This document shows positions 28,428 to 36,530 of a DNA stretch of 64,000 bases, piece by piece (the stretch's first letter is position 1; the number at the start of each line of letters is the position of its first letter). The notes under the pieces were generated by a model. That model had not been told where the DNA came from, did not search any database, and worked only from the letters and a program-made list of their open reading frames with translations. The stretch is taken from assembly GCA_937868765.1 (NCBI GenBank), contig CALMNL010000005.1:186001-250000 (forward strand). Reading direction: 5' to 3'. Made by a program: the position numbers and the translations under genes. The stretch is from an uncultured Desulfatitalea sp. GTDB taxonomy: Bacteria > Desulfobacterota > Desulfobacteria > Desulfobacterales > Desulfosarcinaceae.

Positions 28428-29636
28428 CTAAATCTTGATTTTAGCTTTGCGGATGAAAATATCGACCCCGATGCCGATGCCGAAGGCCCAGGCCATGTTG
28501 GGCACGGCCAGGGCGATGCCGCTGATGAGCAGGGCTACGAAGTACTCTTCGTTGGTCTTGAGGCTGCGGATCAGGGGGCAGAGCTCCAGACCGGCAAAGA
28601 TCAGGAGCACCCCCAGCACCGAGTTGGGAATCAGGGTGAGCAGGGTCATCCCCGCCTCGCCGAAGGCCAGGGCCAGCACCACGAAAACGGCGCCGATCAT
28701 CAAGGGTGCGCCGCCGGTACGGGCGCCAAAGCGATAGTGGGCCGCCAGGCCGCCGGTGCCGTGGCACATGGGCACCCCTCCGAACAGGCCGGTGGGTAGA
28801 TTGGCCAGGCCCATGGTCAGGGCGAATTTGCCGGCACGGGCCTTGCCCAGGCGCGGATCTTTGGGGAACAGGACGCTGCAGGTGTCGGCCGTGCCCACAC
28901 AAGCATTGCCCAGGGTCAGGGGAATCTGCGGCAGGATCAGCATGATGAAGGCGATCCACCAATCGTGGAGCGAGGGGGCGATGAGGTGTACCGGCGTGGG
29001 CCCGAAGGCCAGCGTTCGGCCGTCGAGTCCGCCCAGGGTCAGGCCGGCCAGAACCCCCACCCCCACGGCGGCGATGGCGGCCGGCAGCTTCTTGTTGTCC
29101 AGCAGCAACAGCACCAGAACGAAAACGACCACGCCCAGGATCAGGTTGATGTTGTGGTCGGCCCAACGGCCCATGGCTCCGGAGAGAAACAGGTTCTGGT
29201 CGGTGATGAGCTGGATGCCTTTGCGCAGGAAAACCAGGCCCAGGGCCAGCTGGATGCCGCGCACCACCGGCGCGGTGAAGAGTTTGGCCAGTTTGTCGAC
29301 CAGACCGGTCAAGGCCAGGAACAGCAGCAGTCCCCCGAAGATGACCCCTGCGGCGCCTATGACCGATTCGGTGATCTGGGCGGGATAGGCAATGGCGATG
29401 GCGCCCACCGCCTTGAGCGGCTGCACCGGCACCGGCAGCCGGTAGTAATATCCGGTAAGCAGGTAGAACAGGCCGAAGGAGAGGAACACCAGGGTGGGGC
29501 TCAGCTTGTTGATCAGGATCATGCCTACCACGATGGGCAAAAGCGTGCCCAGGTCTCCGAACGAACCGGCCAGTTCCACCCGGTCGAAACGAAAGCGCCG
29601 GCGTTCATCGATCCCCGAAAGTTCGGCTGGTTGCAT
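28428..29636 (-). CDS. MOT1-type molybdate/sulfate transporter
   Basis: 402 residues with about ten membrane helices. It resembles the MFS_MOT1 (SulP-related) family: FGDLGTLLPIV near the start, YYRLPVPVQPLKAVGAIAIA, PQIPLTLGNACVGTADT and GGVPMCHGTGGLAAHYRFGARTGG are the conserved blocks. In plants and bacteria these proteins carry molybdate. The start at 29636 has AGAGGTGAT just upstream. It is divergent from the TunR-type regulator, and a palindromic operator candidate lies 28-49 bases before its start, supporting control by molybdate or tungstate. Confidence 0.88.
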   Translation of the reverse strand: MQPAELSGIDERRRFRFDRVELAGSFGDLGTLLPIVVGMILINKLSPTLVFLSFGLFYLLTGYYYRLPVPVQPLKAVGAIAIAYPAQITESVIGAAGVIFGGLLLFLALTGLVDKLAKLFTAPVVRGIQLALGLVFLRKGIQLITDQNLFLSGAMGRWADHNINLILGVVVFVLVLLLLDNKKLPAAIAAVGVGVLAGLTLGGLDGRTLAFGPTPVHLIAPSLHDWWIAFIMLILPQIPLTLGNACVGTADTCSVLFPKDPRLGKARAGKFALTMGLANLPTGLFGGVPMCHGTGGLAAHYRFGARTGGAPLMIGAVFVVLALAFGEAGMTLLTLIPNSVLGVLLIFAGLELCPLIRSLKTNEEYFVALLISGIALAVPNMAWAFGIGIGVDIFIRKAKIKI

Positions 29637-29663
29637 CGATCACCTCTTGACATTGGTTACTAT

Positions 29664-29685
29664 CACGAATAAAAAAAAATTCGTG
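29664..29685. promoter_or_regulatory. Candidate TunR operator
   Basis: CACGAAT (29664-29670) and ATTCGTG (29679-29685) form a perfect inverted repeat around an all-A 8-base spacer. The layout, two arms around an 8-base centre, resembles a Xer recombination site, as expected for a regulator whose DNA-binding domain derives from XerC/D. It lies between the divergent transporter and tunR. Confidence 0.6.
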
Positions 29686-29778
29686 TAATATTTCACCATG
29701 CTTTAACCCAGGCTGCACCGGAAGTCAAGCAGCGGTTGCGCGGCCGGATTTCAATGCCGGCCGGTAAGGAGGATAGGG

Positions 29779-30840
29779 ATGAAGATGTCCGACGGGCACG
29801 CCCGGATCGTTTCGGCAGCCGATGCCGGCCGATGCCTGGACTCGGTTCAACTCAACCACCTCGAACAGGTTTTCCGGGCCTGGACCGAAGCCGCTTCCGG
29901 TCTCCAGCGCCGGCTTTCCCGCAAACGCGTCCTGTTGATCTTCTTGTTGATCCGTTACACAGGGGGCCGCCTCAACGAGGTCTTGCGCCTGGATTCCGCC
30001 GGCGACATCGATTTTTGCAGCCATGTGGTGCGCCTGCGCAAGTCCGGCGACGAAAAAGAAGCAGGGGCGGGCCGCGAGGTCCAGGTGCCGGAGGCTGTGA
30101 CCGGCGAAATTCAAGCCACTTTGGTCGACTTTGACCGCCATTATCCCCAAGGCGGGATCTTCAAAGTCGATCCGGCCCATGTGCGGCGCAAATTTTACGC
30201 CTGTGCCGAGGCGGCGGGCTATGCCCGCGAGTTGGGGACCCCCGAAGCCATCCGCAGGGCGCGAGCCGTGGAGTTGATGCAGGGCAACGTCCCTTTGCCG
30301 GTGGTGCAGAAGATTCTGGGCCACGCCACCCCCAATCTGGCGGCGGCCTATGTGGACTTTTCCCAAGAGGAGATCCGCCGGGTGGAGCGCTTTTACATCG
30401 AGCGCGAAAACCGACGCAAAACCAGCGCGCGCAATGCCTTCTACGGGAAGATCGATACGATCCAGCGCGGCGATGTGCAGGCCATGCTGGAAGTCGTCTC
30501 CGTGGAAGGCCGGCGCATCACCGCCCTCATCACCGGTTACAGTCTCGACAAACTCGGTCTCAGGGCCGGCATGTTGATCGTGGCCGAGGTAAAAGCCCCC
30601 TGGGTAACGCTGGTCAAATCGGCGTCCGAACCGGTCTGCACCGCCGAAAACCGACTGCGCGGAACCGTAGCGAGGATCGTCCGGGGCAAGCTGGTCACCG
30701 AAGTGGATGTGCGCGTTTCAGATACCATCGAGTTGTGCGCGATCATTACCGAAGCGGGTCGACGGCGGCTGGGTTTGAAAGAGAACGACGCGCTCTGGGC
30801 CATCTTCAGCGCCGCCGCCGTGGTGATCCATGCGGATTGA
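29779..30840 (+). CDS. tunR: TunR-family tungstate/molybdate-responsive regulator
   Basis: 353 residues, with AAGGAGGA upstream of the ATG. Residues ~45-215 are a tyrosine-recombinase fold (RYTGGRLNEVLRLD; ILGHATPNLAAAYVDF). Compared with XerC/D, the first Arg, second Arg, LGH His and terminal Tyr positions are kept, but the His of HxxR aligns with Glu (EAIRR). Two Mop/TOBE-type molbindin domains follow (SARNAFYGKIDTIQRGDVQ and AENRLRGTVARIVRGKLV). This Xer-plus-Mop layout defines TunR, described in sulfate reducers as a tungstate/molybdate-responsive regulator. It is divergent from the MOT1-type transporter, its likely target. Confidence 0.9.
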   Translation: MKMSDGHARIVSAADAGRCLDSVQLNHLEQVFRAWTEAASGLQRRLSRKRVLLIFLLIRYTGGRLNEVLRLDSAGDIDFCSHVVRLRKSGDEKEAGAGREVQVPEAVTGEIQATLVDFDRHYPQGGIFKVDPAHVRRKFYACAEAAGYARELGTPEAIRRARAVELMQGNVPLPVVQKILGHATPNLAAAYVDFSQEEIRRVERFYIERENRRKTSARNAFYGKIDTIQRGDVQAMLEVVSVEGRRITALITGYSLDKLGLRAGMLIVAEVKAPWVTLVKSASEPVCTAENRLRGTVARIVRGKLVTEVDVRVSDTIELCAIITEAGRRRLGLKENDALWAIFSAAAVVIHAD

Positions 30841-31002
30841 TAGGGTCCCGCCATTTTTCAAGACATGCGGGGCGTCCGGAGGGGCCGCTCCCCTCTTGGC
30901 GGTTCGTGAAATCCTGTTGCCACCAATCCCCCTCCAAATATATAACCTTCCCATCCAAAGGTCTGGATCATTTTGTATTCTAACATCTTAGGGGAGTGAA
31001 CC

Positions 31003-31818
31003 GTGATGACACCGCGCCTGAAGTACCTTGTGTTGTTCTGCTCGATCATGTTCGGCGGCTGGATCGCCGTTGCGCTGGCTCAGGATTCCATGGCGGCGTT
31101 TGGCCTGAAGGTCGATGAGCTGGAAAAGTACATGGTTGAATCCCTGGCCAACGGGTATATTCCCGCCTATCCGGACAAGAAAGTGTTCAAAGCGGCTTCG
31201 CCCGCGGTCCGAGCCGCATTTGTCCGAAATACGCTGAACTGGTTCAAATCCTATACCGAGACCGACGCTTTCAAGAAGGACTATGCCCAGCAGCGGGCCT
31301 CCGCCAAGCCCGCCCCGCCCAAAGCCTCCACCGCGGACGAGAAGTATGCCGCCCAATTGGCCGAACAGCGCCAGGGTCTGGAAAAGATGAGGCAGGAAGT
31401 CGCCCAGATGCCGCCTGACATGCAGAAGCAGATGCAGCCGGTATTGAAGCAGATGGAAGCCGAAATGGAGAAGCAGGCCAAAGACCCGAAGATGGTCGAG
31501 TTAATGAAACAGGGCTATGAACAGGAGAACGTCTCCGAGCAGGAGAGCTACCAGAACCAGATGGCCACCTGGGAGAACAAATACCCCGAAAACCCGAAAG
31601 TGCTCATCGCCTCGCGTTTGCATCAATTCATGGACGTGAGCCAGAGCGTCGACTTCGACGCCCGGATGGTTCAAAAAGGCAAACTCATGAAGTTTGCTGA
31701 TCCCCAATACGAAAGCCAGACCAGCGAGTGGAAGCTCTGCTACCGCGCAGGCCGGGAACCGGTGCAGGCGGCCCGCGCCTTAGTCGGTGAATGGCTGGCG
31801 CAGCTCGAAAAGGAGTAG
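31003..31818 (+). CDS. Secreted protein of unknown function
   Basis: 271 residues; GTG at 31003 or ATG at 31006, both served by GGGGAG. Signal peptide ends near VALA. The middle (residues ~95-190) is a charged, methionine- and glutamine-rich helical segment (KMRQEVAQMPPDMQKQMQPVLKQ) with likely coiled coil. The C-terminus carries a single cysteine in EWKLCYRAG. No recognised domain. It stands alone between tunR and the convergent pncB. Confidence 0.7.
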   Translation: MMTPRLKYLVLFCSIMFGGWIAVALAQDSMAAFGLKVDELEKYMVESLANGYIPAYPDKKVFKAASPAVRAAFVRNTLNWFKSYTETDAFKKDYAQQRASAKPAPPKASTADEKYAAQLAEQRQGLEKMRQEVAQMPPDMQKQMQPVLKQMEAEMEKQAKDPKMVELMKQGYEQENVSEQESYQNQMATWENKYPENPKVLIASRLHQFMDVSQSVDFDARMVQKGKLMKFADPQYESQTSEWKLCYRAGREPVQAARALVGEWLAQLEKE

Positions 31819-31902
31819 CGCCCCGCGCTTTTGCAGGACCGGACGATGGAGGCGCTTGGCACCAGGGTATGAAGAACGCCCGCGTTTGTCCCAGCCGCCC
31901 GC

Positions 31903-33306
31903 TCACTTCCGGAATTGTTCGATCAGCCCGTCCCGCAGCGTTTTCAGCCGGCTGCTGATGCCCACCTTGTAGATGTGGGGATTCTCGAAACGCTTGTACT
32001 CCTCGGGCAGCAGGGCCAACCGCTCGCGGCAGTACCGGGCGGTCTGGGGCAGGGAGGGCGGATCGTAGGCGGTCCGGCCGCTTGTCATCACCCGGTGCAG
32101 TTGCGGTTCCAGCCGGAACCCGGCCAGGGCGAAGGATTGATGGGGGGTGAAGGCATGGTGCATCCGGGCGATATTCTCTTCATCGTCCAGGGATACGGCA
32201 TCGGCGCCTGCAAAGAGACCTTGTGCGTCCACAGCCCGCCACACCTGCTTGCGGTCGGGCAGGGTGATCTTGGAGACATTCTCGGAGAGCTTGATCACCG
32301 GCCGGCCGTCGGCATGCGCCAGCTTGTACACGCCATCCAGGGCCGCATCCGGCTGGCCCGTGACCAGGGCGGTGCCCACGCCGAACACATCGATGGGCGC
32401 CCCCTGTTGCTTGAGGCTGCGGATTACATATTCGTCCAGCTGGTTGGAGGCCGCGATCTTGACGTACGGCAGCCCCGCTTCGTTCAGCATGGCCCGGCTC
32501 TTTTTGGCGAGATAGGCGAGGTCTCCGCTGTCCAGCCGGATGGCTTTGAGGCGTTGGCCGCGTTTTTCCATCTCCCGGGCCACCATGATGGCGTTGGGCA
32601 CTCCGCTGTGCAAGGTGTCATAGGTATCCACCAGCAGCACGCAATCGTCCGGCCGGGCTTGGGCGAAGCTGCGGAAAGCCGCCAGTTCTTCGTCATGGCA
32701 CTGGACATAGGCATGGGCCATGGTGCCGGAGGCCGGCAGGTGGTAGTCCCTGGCCGCGCGTGAATTGCTGGTGGCGTCGAAGCCGCCGACCATCGCAGCC
32801 CGGGAAGCGTGATAACCGCCCAGGCCCTGGGCCCGGCGCAGTCCGAAATCGATGAGCATCCCCTCTCCGGCCACCAGGCGCATGCGGCTGGCCTTGGTGG
32901 CGATCAGCGATTGGAAATTGAGAATGTTCAACAGCAGCGTTTCGATCATCTGGCCTTCGATCAGCGGCCCCTCGACCCTGAGCACGGGAGCCGTGGGAAA
33001 GACCAGCTCCCCTTCCGGGGGCGCATAGATCGAGCCCGTGAACCGGAAGGATTTCAGGTAGGCCAGATAGTCGGCATGGAAGCCCTGGGCCTTGAGAAAT
33101 TCCAGGTCCTGGGCGTCGAAGCGCAGATTCTCCAGGGCTTTCAACAGGTCGGGCAGGCCGGCAAAGACCGCATAACCGCCGCCGAAAGGGCTCTTGCGGA
33201 AGAAGTAATCGTAGACGCCCTGCTGATCCTTGCGCCCGCTCAGAAAATAGGCCTGCCCCATGGCGATTTCGTATTGGTCCGTATAAGTTCCCGTGATGTC
33301 GATCAT
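31903..33306 (-). CDS. pncB: Nicotinate phosphoribosyltransferase
   Basis: 467 residues. It makes nicotinate mononucleotide from nicotinate, PRPP and ATP in the NAD salvage route. Family blocks include TDQYEIAMGQAYF at the start, FGLRRAQGLGGYHASRAAMVGGFDATSN, GTMAHAYVQCH, IRLDSGDLAYLAKKSR and DVFGVGTALVTG. It lies 18 bases after the nicotinamidase gene on the same strand, so the two steps nicotinamide to nicotinate to NaMN are encoded as a unit. Confidence 0.96.
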   Translation of the reverse strand: MIDITGTYTDQYEIAMGQAYFLSGRKDQQGVYDYFFRKSPFGGGYAVFAGLPDLLKALENLRFDAQDLEFLKAQGFHADYLAYLKSFRFTGSIYAPPEGELVFPTAPVLRVEGPLIEGQMIETLLLNILNFQSLIATKASRMRLVAGEGMLIDFGLRRAQGLGGYHASRAAMVGGFDATSNSRAARDYHLPASGTMAHAYVQCHDEELAAFRSFAQARPDDCVLLVDTYDTLHSGVPNAIMVAREMEKRGQRLKAIRLDSGDLAYLAKKSRAMLNEAGLPYVKIAASNQLDEYVIRSLKQQGAPIDVFGVGTALVTGQPDAALDGVYKLAHADGRPVIKLSENVSKITLPDRKQVWRAVDAQGLFAGADAVSLDDEENIARMHHAFTPHQSFALAGFRLEPQLHRVMTSGRTAYDPPSLPQTARYCRERLALLPEEYKRFENPHIYKVGISSRLKTLRDGLIEQFRK

Positions 33307-33324
33307 GGCCGTCGAACTCCCCGG

Positions 33325-34011
33325 CTACTTCTGCTTGGCGCGGATATTCGCGGAATTCAGAAACTGGACGCCCTTGCTGCGCATGCTCTGATAGGCCTTT
33401 TCCAGCCCGTCCGGCGGCGCGCCCACGGGGCGGGTCAGGTCGCTGAGATAGAATACCTTGTATCCCTTGTCGGCCCCGTCCGCCGAGGTGAAATAGACGC
33501 AGTAATCCGCGGCCAGGCCGCAGACGAAGATCCGTTTGACCCCGCGACCGCGCAGATAGCCGTCCAAACCGGTTTCGGTCACCCGGTCGTTTTCCAGGAA
33601 TCCGGAATAGCTGTCGATTTTCCGGTGGTAGCCCTTGCGGATGACCGTTTCCGCGAACCGGGCCTGCAACCCCGGGTGGAATTCGGCGCCGGCGGTGGCC
33701 TGCACGCAGTGGTCCGGCCACAGCACCGGACCGATCCCCGATGCTTCGAAGGGATCGAAGGGATGCTTGCCCGGGTGACGGCTGGCAAAACTGTCGTGAT
33801 CCGCAGGGTGCCAGTCCTGGGTGAACACGATGGCCAGGTTGTGTTGCTCGAACAACGCCATCAGGGCGTTGACGGCGTCGATGATCGTGTCCCCGCCTTC
33901 GACGGCCAGGGCGCCGCCGGGCATGAAATCGTTCTGCATGTCCACCACGAGGAGCGCGTCCCCCTTCTGCAATTCCACCGAATCCAGATGTTCGACATTC
34001 ACAGCTGCCAC
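33325..34011 (-). CDS. pncA: Nicotinamidase
   Basis: 228 residues. It hydrolyses nicotinamide to nicotinate and ammonia. Expected catalytic residues are Asp in LLVVDMQNDF and Cys in GLAADYCVYFT; the metal-site Asp/His cluster is in TQDWHPADHDSF. Relatives also deamidate pyrazinamide. First gene of a two-gene operon with pncB. Confidence 0.93.
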   Translation of the reverse strand: MAAVNVEHLDSVELQKGDALLVVDMQNDFMPGGALAVEGGDTIIDAVNALMALFEQHNLAIVFTQDWHPADHDSFASRHPGKHPFDPFEASGIGPVLWPDHCVQATAGAEFHPGLQARFAETVIRKGYHRKIDSYSGFLENDRVTETGLDGYLRGRGVKRIFVCGLAADYCVYFTSADGADKGYKVFYLSDLTRPVGAPPDGLEKAYQSMRSKGVQFLNSANIRAKQK

Positions 34012-34153
34012 GATCTACCTCCTTGATGGTTGCGCCACCGGGGTGTCCATCCATCTATCGTATCCGAAATCCTAAGGCATTTCATGCCGATGGGTATGTC
34101 CAATTGTACGCCAGTTTACCGGAAATACAACCGGGTGCCGAAGCCTGACAAAA

Positions 34154-34978
34154 TCATTTCCAGAAAATTTTGGCCGGCTTGCGCTCCGGAAGCCGATGGT
34201 ACTTGAACTTGGGATATCCCAAGACCATCGGATAAAAATGGCTATGGCCCTCGGGCAGGCCGATCGCCGCCATCAGGGGTTTGGAATGTTTCAGGGCCCG
34301 GGCGATGAGCCCCAGCCAGCAGGTTCCCAGGCCGCCGGCGGTGGCCATGAGTTCGAAATAAGACAGGGCGATGGAGAGATCCACCATGCCGTTGTCATAT
34401 TTTCCCGGTGCCGAGGCAATCACGAGGCATGGCGCATTCTGGGTGATGGAATTGATCCCGGCGTCATAGGCGGCCACGATCATCGGAAAGTAGGGCGGCA
34501 GCGCACTGCCCGCTTCCGAGGCCAGCGCCGCTTTCATCCATGCGATGGTCAGGTCCGAAATGTTTTTCAATTTTTCCGTGCCCATGTGGACCGTCCAGGT
34601 GACCAGCTGGCTGTTCCCGCCGGTGGGCGCATAGCGGGCATGATCGATGAGAAATTGAACCGTCTCACGGTCCACCGGTTTGTTTTTAAACCGTCGGATG
34701 GATCTTCGGGTACGGAGAAACTGCGCCGCCTGCGCCTGGCTGATGGCCAGATCCTCTGCAATTTTCGGGCTCCTTTCCATGGGGATGGTTTCATGGTGGA
34801 GGGCATCGTGCGGGCAGACCGCCACGCAGTGACCGCACAGCAGGCACGCCTGGGCCCCCCGGGGGATCATCAGGGGCACGCTCTCCCTGTCCGCCTGTTT
34901 GATAATGCCGGCCGGGCATTCCTGGACGCACAGGCCATCTTTCTTGCATCGGGTCTCATCGATCCTGATCAGGGTCAT
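34154..34978 (-). CDS. Nitroreductase-family protein with N-terminal 2[4Fe-4S] ferredoxin domain
   Basis: 274 residues from the ATG at 34978, preceded by AAAGAGG. Two four-cysteine clusters are seen in residues ~8-60: CKKDGLCVQECP and CLLCGHCVAVCP. The FMN-binding nitroreductase domain follows (TRRSIRRFKNKPVD, YAPTGGNSQLVTW, GLGTCWLG). Such fused proteins are common in strict anaerobes and are thought to reduce flavin substrates with ferredoxin-type electrons; the substrate is unknown. Confidence 0.92.
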   Translation of the reverse strand: MTLIRIDETRCKKDGLCVQECPAGIIKQADRESVPLMIPRGAQACLLCGHCVAVCPHDALHHETIPMERSPKIAEDLAISQAQAAQFLRTRRSIRRFKNKPVDRETVQFLIDHARYAPTGGNSQLVTWTVHMGTEKLKNISDLTIAWMKAALASEAGSALPPYFPMIVAAYDAGINSITQNAPCLVIASAPGKYDNGMVDLSIALSYFELMATAGGLGTCWLGLIARALKHSKPLMAAIGLPEGHSHFYPMVLGYPKFKYHRLPERKPAKIFWK

Positions 34979-35419
34979 ATCCACCTCTTTCATTGTTTGG
35001 GTCCTCATTTCTGTTTCCCGTTCGAGTGCCAGCACTATAGCCTTCACGACCACATATTTCCAGTCTTAGGGGCAGCCGGCCGAACAGGGGGCGGTACCGC
35101 CGTCCCAGGCCCCGATGCCTGCCGGCGCACCGCATCTGCAATCGGCTCAATGCGCGCCGGAATCGATTTGATTTGACAGCCCGCCTTGTCCCGATGGAAA
35201 ATATGGGAAAAAATAAAGAATCAATCCTCCCCGCAGCACCGATGACGGCGAATCCAGTTGCCATCCAGCGGACCGACGCGCCCCACCTCTCTGGCTCGAT
35301 CTGCTTCCGGCGGCCCGGGTCTCTTCTTCGTTCGGAATAAAGGCTCTTCCCTGGCAAGACCAACGCGATGTCGGGTCCGTATATCCCTGGCAACCCCACC
35401 AGGCAGAAAGGAGGCCAAC
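34979..35419. other. Divergent intergenic region, no gene seen
   Basis: About 440 bases between the ferredoxin-nitroreductase (leftward) and the ABM-domain gene (rightward). Long open frames cross it on both strands but none has a family match or a ribosome site. An AAAGGAGG ribosome site lies at its right end. Confidence 0.45.
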
Positions 35420-35716
35420 ATGTCGGTAAAAGTCTTTATCCGTCGGAGGTTTCCCAGAGATTCCGAGAGAGAGCTCATGAACTGCATCCGCCAGATCCGC
35501 GAGGTGGTGCCCACCATGCCGGGCTATATCTCGGGCGAATATCTCAAAGCCATCAATGTCAATGATGAAATCACGACCATCAGCTCCTGGTTTTCCCTGG
35601 AGGATTGGCAGACCTGGATGGACAGCGAGGAGAGAAGAGCGATTCAGGCCAAGATCGATGCCCTGCCCGGGGTCACATCGGAGTACACCATCTACCGGGT
35701 GATCAAGACGCGGTAA
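35420..35716 (+). CDS. Antibiotic biosynthesis monooxygenase (ABM)-fold protein
   Basis: 98 residues from the ATG at 35420 with a near-perfect AAAGGAGG 5 bases upstream. The ferredoxin-like ABM pattern is seen: a first strand VKVFIRRRF, helix ELMNCIRQIREV, MPGYISGEYL strand, then ISSWFSLEDWQTWMDSEER. ABM proteins include heme-degrading enzymes and small quinol oxidases; many in anaerobes are unassigned. Function not predictable here. Confidence 0.8.
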   Translation: MSVKVFIRRRFPRDSERELMNCIRQIREVVPTMPGYISGEYLKAINVNDEITTISSWFSLEDWQTWMDSEERRAIQAKIDALPGVTSEYTIYRVIKTR

Positions 35717-35912
35717 AACAGCCAGCGGCGCGGCAATGCCAAGCGGAAACGAGACGCCCGGGCCAGCAGGGTCGCGCCGCCCGGCAGGCGTTGAACGGTC
35801 CCTTGACGCATGCGCCCGGACTGCCTTTTGTCGGGCAGGGCCGCGGGCACGGTTTTGCCATACCCGCGGGCGGCAGGATCTTGAGGCCGAGACCCTGAAA
35901 CAGGAGAATGCA

Positions 35913-36152
35913 ATGAAACGGTATCTGGAGTTCTTGTCGCTTGGAGTAGTTGTGGCAATGTTGAGTTTCATGACTGCTTTGGCCGGTGAACCTCAACTTC
36001 CCCTGCGCAAGGACGCAACCCAGACCGCCACCTTTGTCGTGACCACCGCCTGGGCCCACCCGCATCGTCACACCACCGTGGCAAGTTGCGATCGGTGGAG
36101 GGGTGCGTATTCTTCTGGAAATTGCGAAGCTCCTGCCGAAAAACTGGGTTAA
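35913..36152 (+). CDS. Small secreted protein of unknown function
   Basis: 79 residues from the ATG at 35913, preceded by AGGAG. The N-terminal 24 residues are a signal peptide (MKRYLEFLSLGVVVAMLSFMTALA). The mature part has HPHRH, which could bind metal, and two cysteines. It ends shortly before the next small gene. No family recognised. Confidence 0.6.
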   Translation: MKRYLEFLSLGVVVAMLSFMTALAGEPQLPLRKDATQTATFVVTTAWAHPHRHTTVASCDRWRGAYSSGNCEAPAEKLG

Positions 36153-36169
36153 AAAATGGGAGGCGAACC

Positions 36170-36463
36170 ATGGGTTATTTCCCCGTCGTGAATAGAAATC
36201 AAAAACAGATGGAAGGCATGCTGCACCGGGAACTGCCCAGAGCCTACATGGAGGATTTCTCTGTTATGGGCTTTCGGGTGGATGATTGCGAGCGAGCGAT
36301 AACTTTCTTGAAGGCGGCATCTTTTGATGTGAGGCATAGCCCAGACGGCACACAGGTGAAGATCGAGGATGCCGGCCGTATCGAGGCGGTGATTCAGGTG
36401 CTGCGCGCCAACGGGCAGGCCTGCGAGTTGACCGATGTGGCCCAGGGCATGTACCAGGGGTGA
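36170..36463 (+). CDS. Small ACT-like protein of unknown function
   Basis: 97 residues from the ATG at 36170, preceded by GGGAGG. The C-terminal 65 residues (FSVMGFRVDDCERAITFLKAASFDVRH ... RIEAVIQVLRANGQACELTDVA) have the strand-helix-strand-strand-helix order of small ACT-like ligand-sensing domains. That is a fold guess only. It lies 17 bases after the small secreted protein gene. Confidence 0.55.
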   Translation: MGYFPVVNRNQKQMEGMLHRELPRAYMEDFSVMGFRVDDCERAITFLKAASFDVRHSPDGTQVKIEDAGRIEAVIQVLRANGQACELTDVAQGMYQG

Positions 36464-36530
36464 TAGCCGCCTTGAAACCGCCGGGAGCGGTGAATGTCAA
36501 AAGCAGGAGAAATCTTCTTTATCGGGTGCT

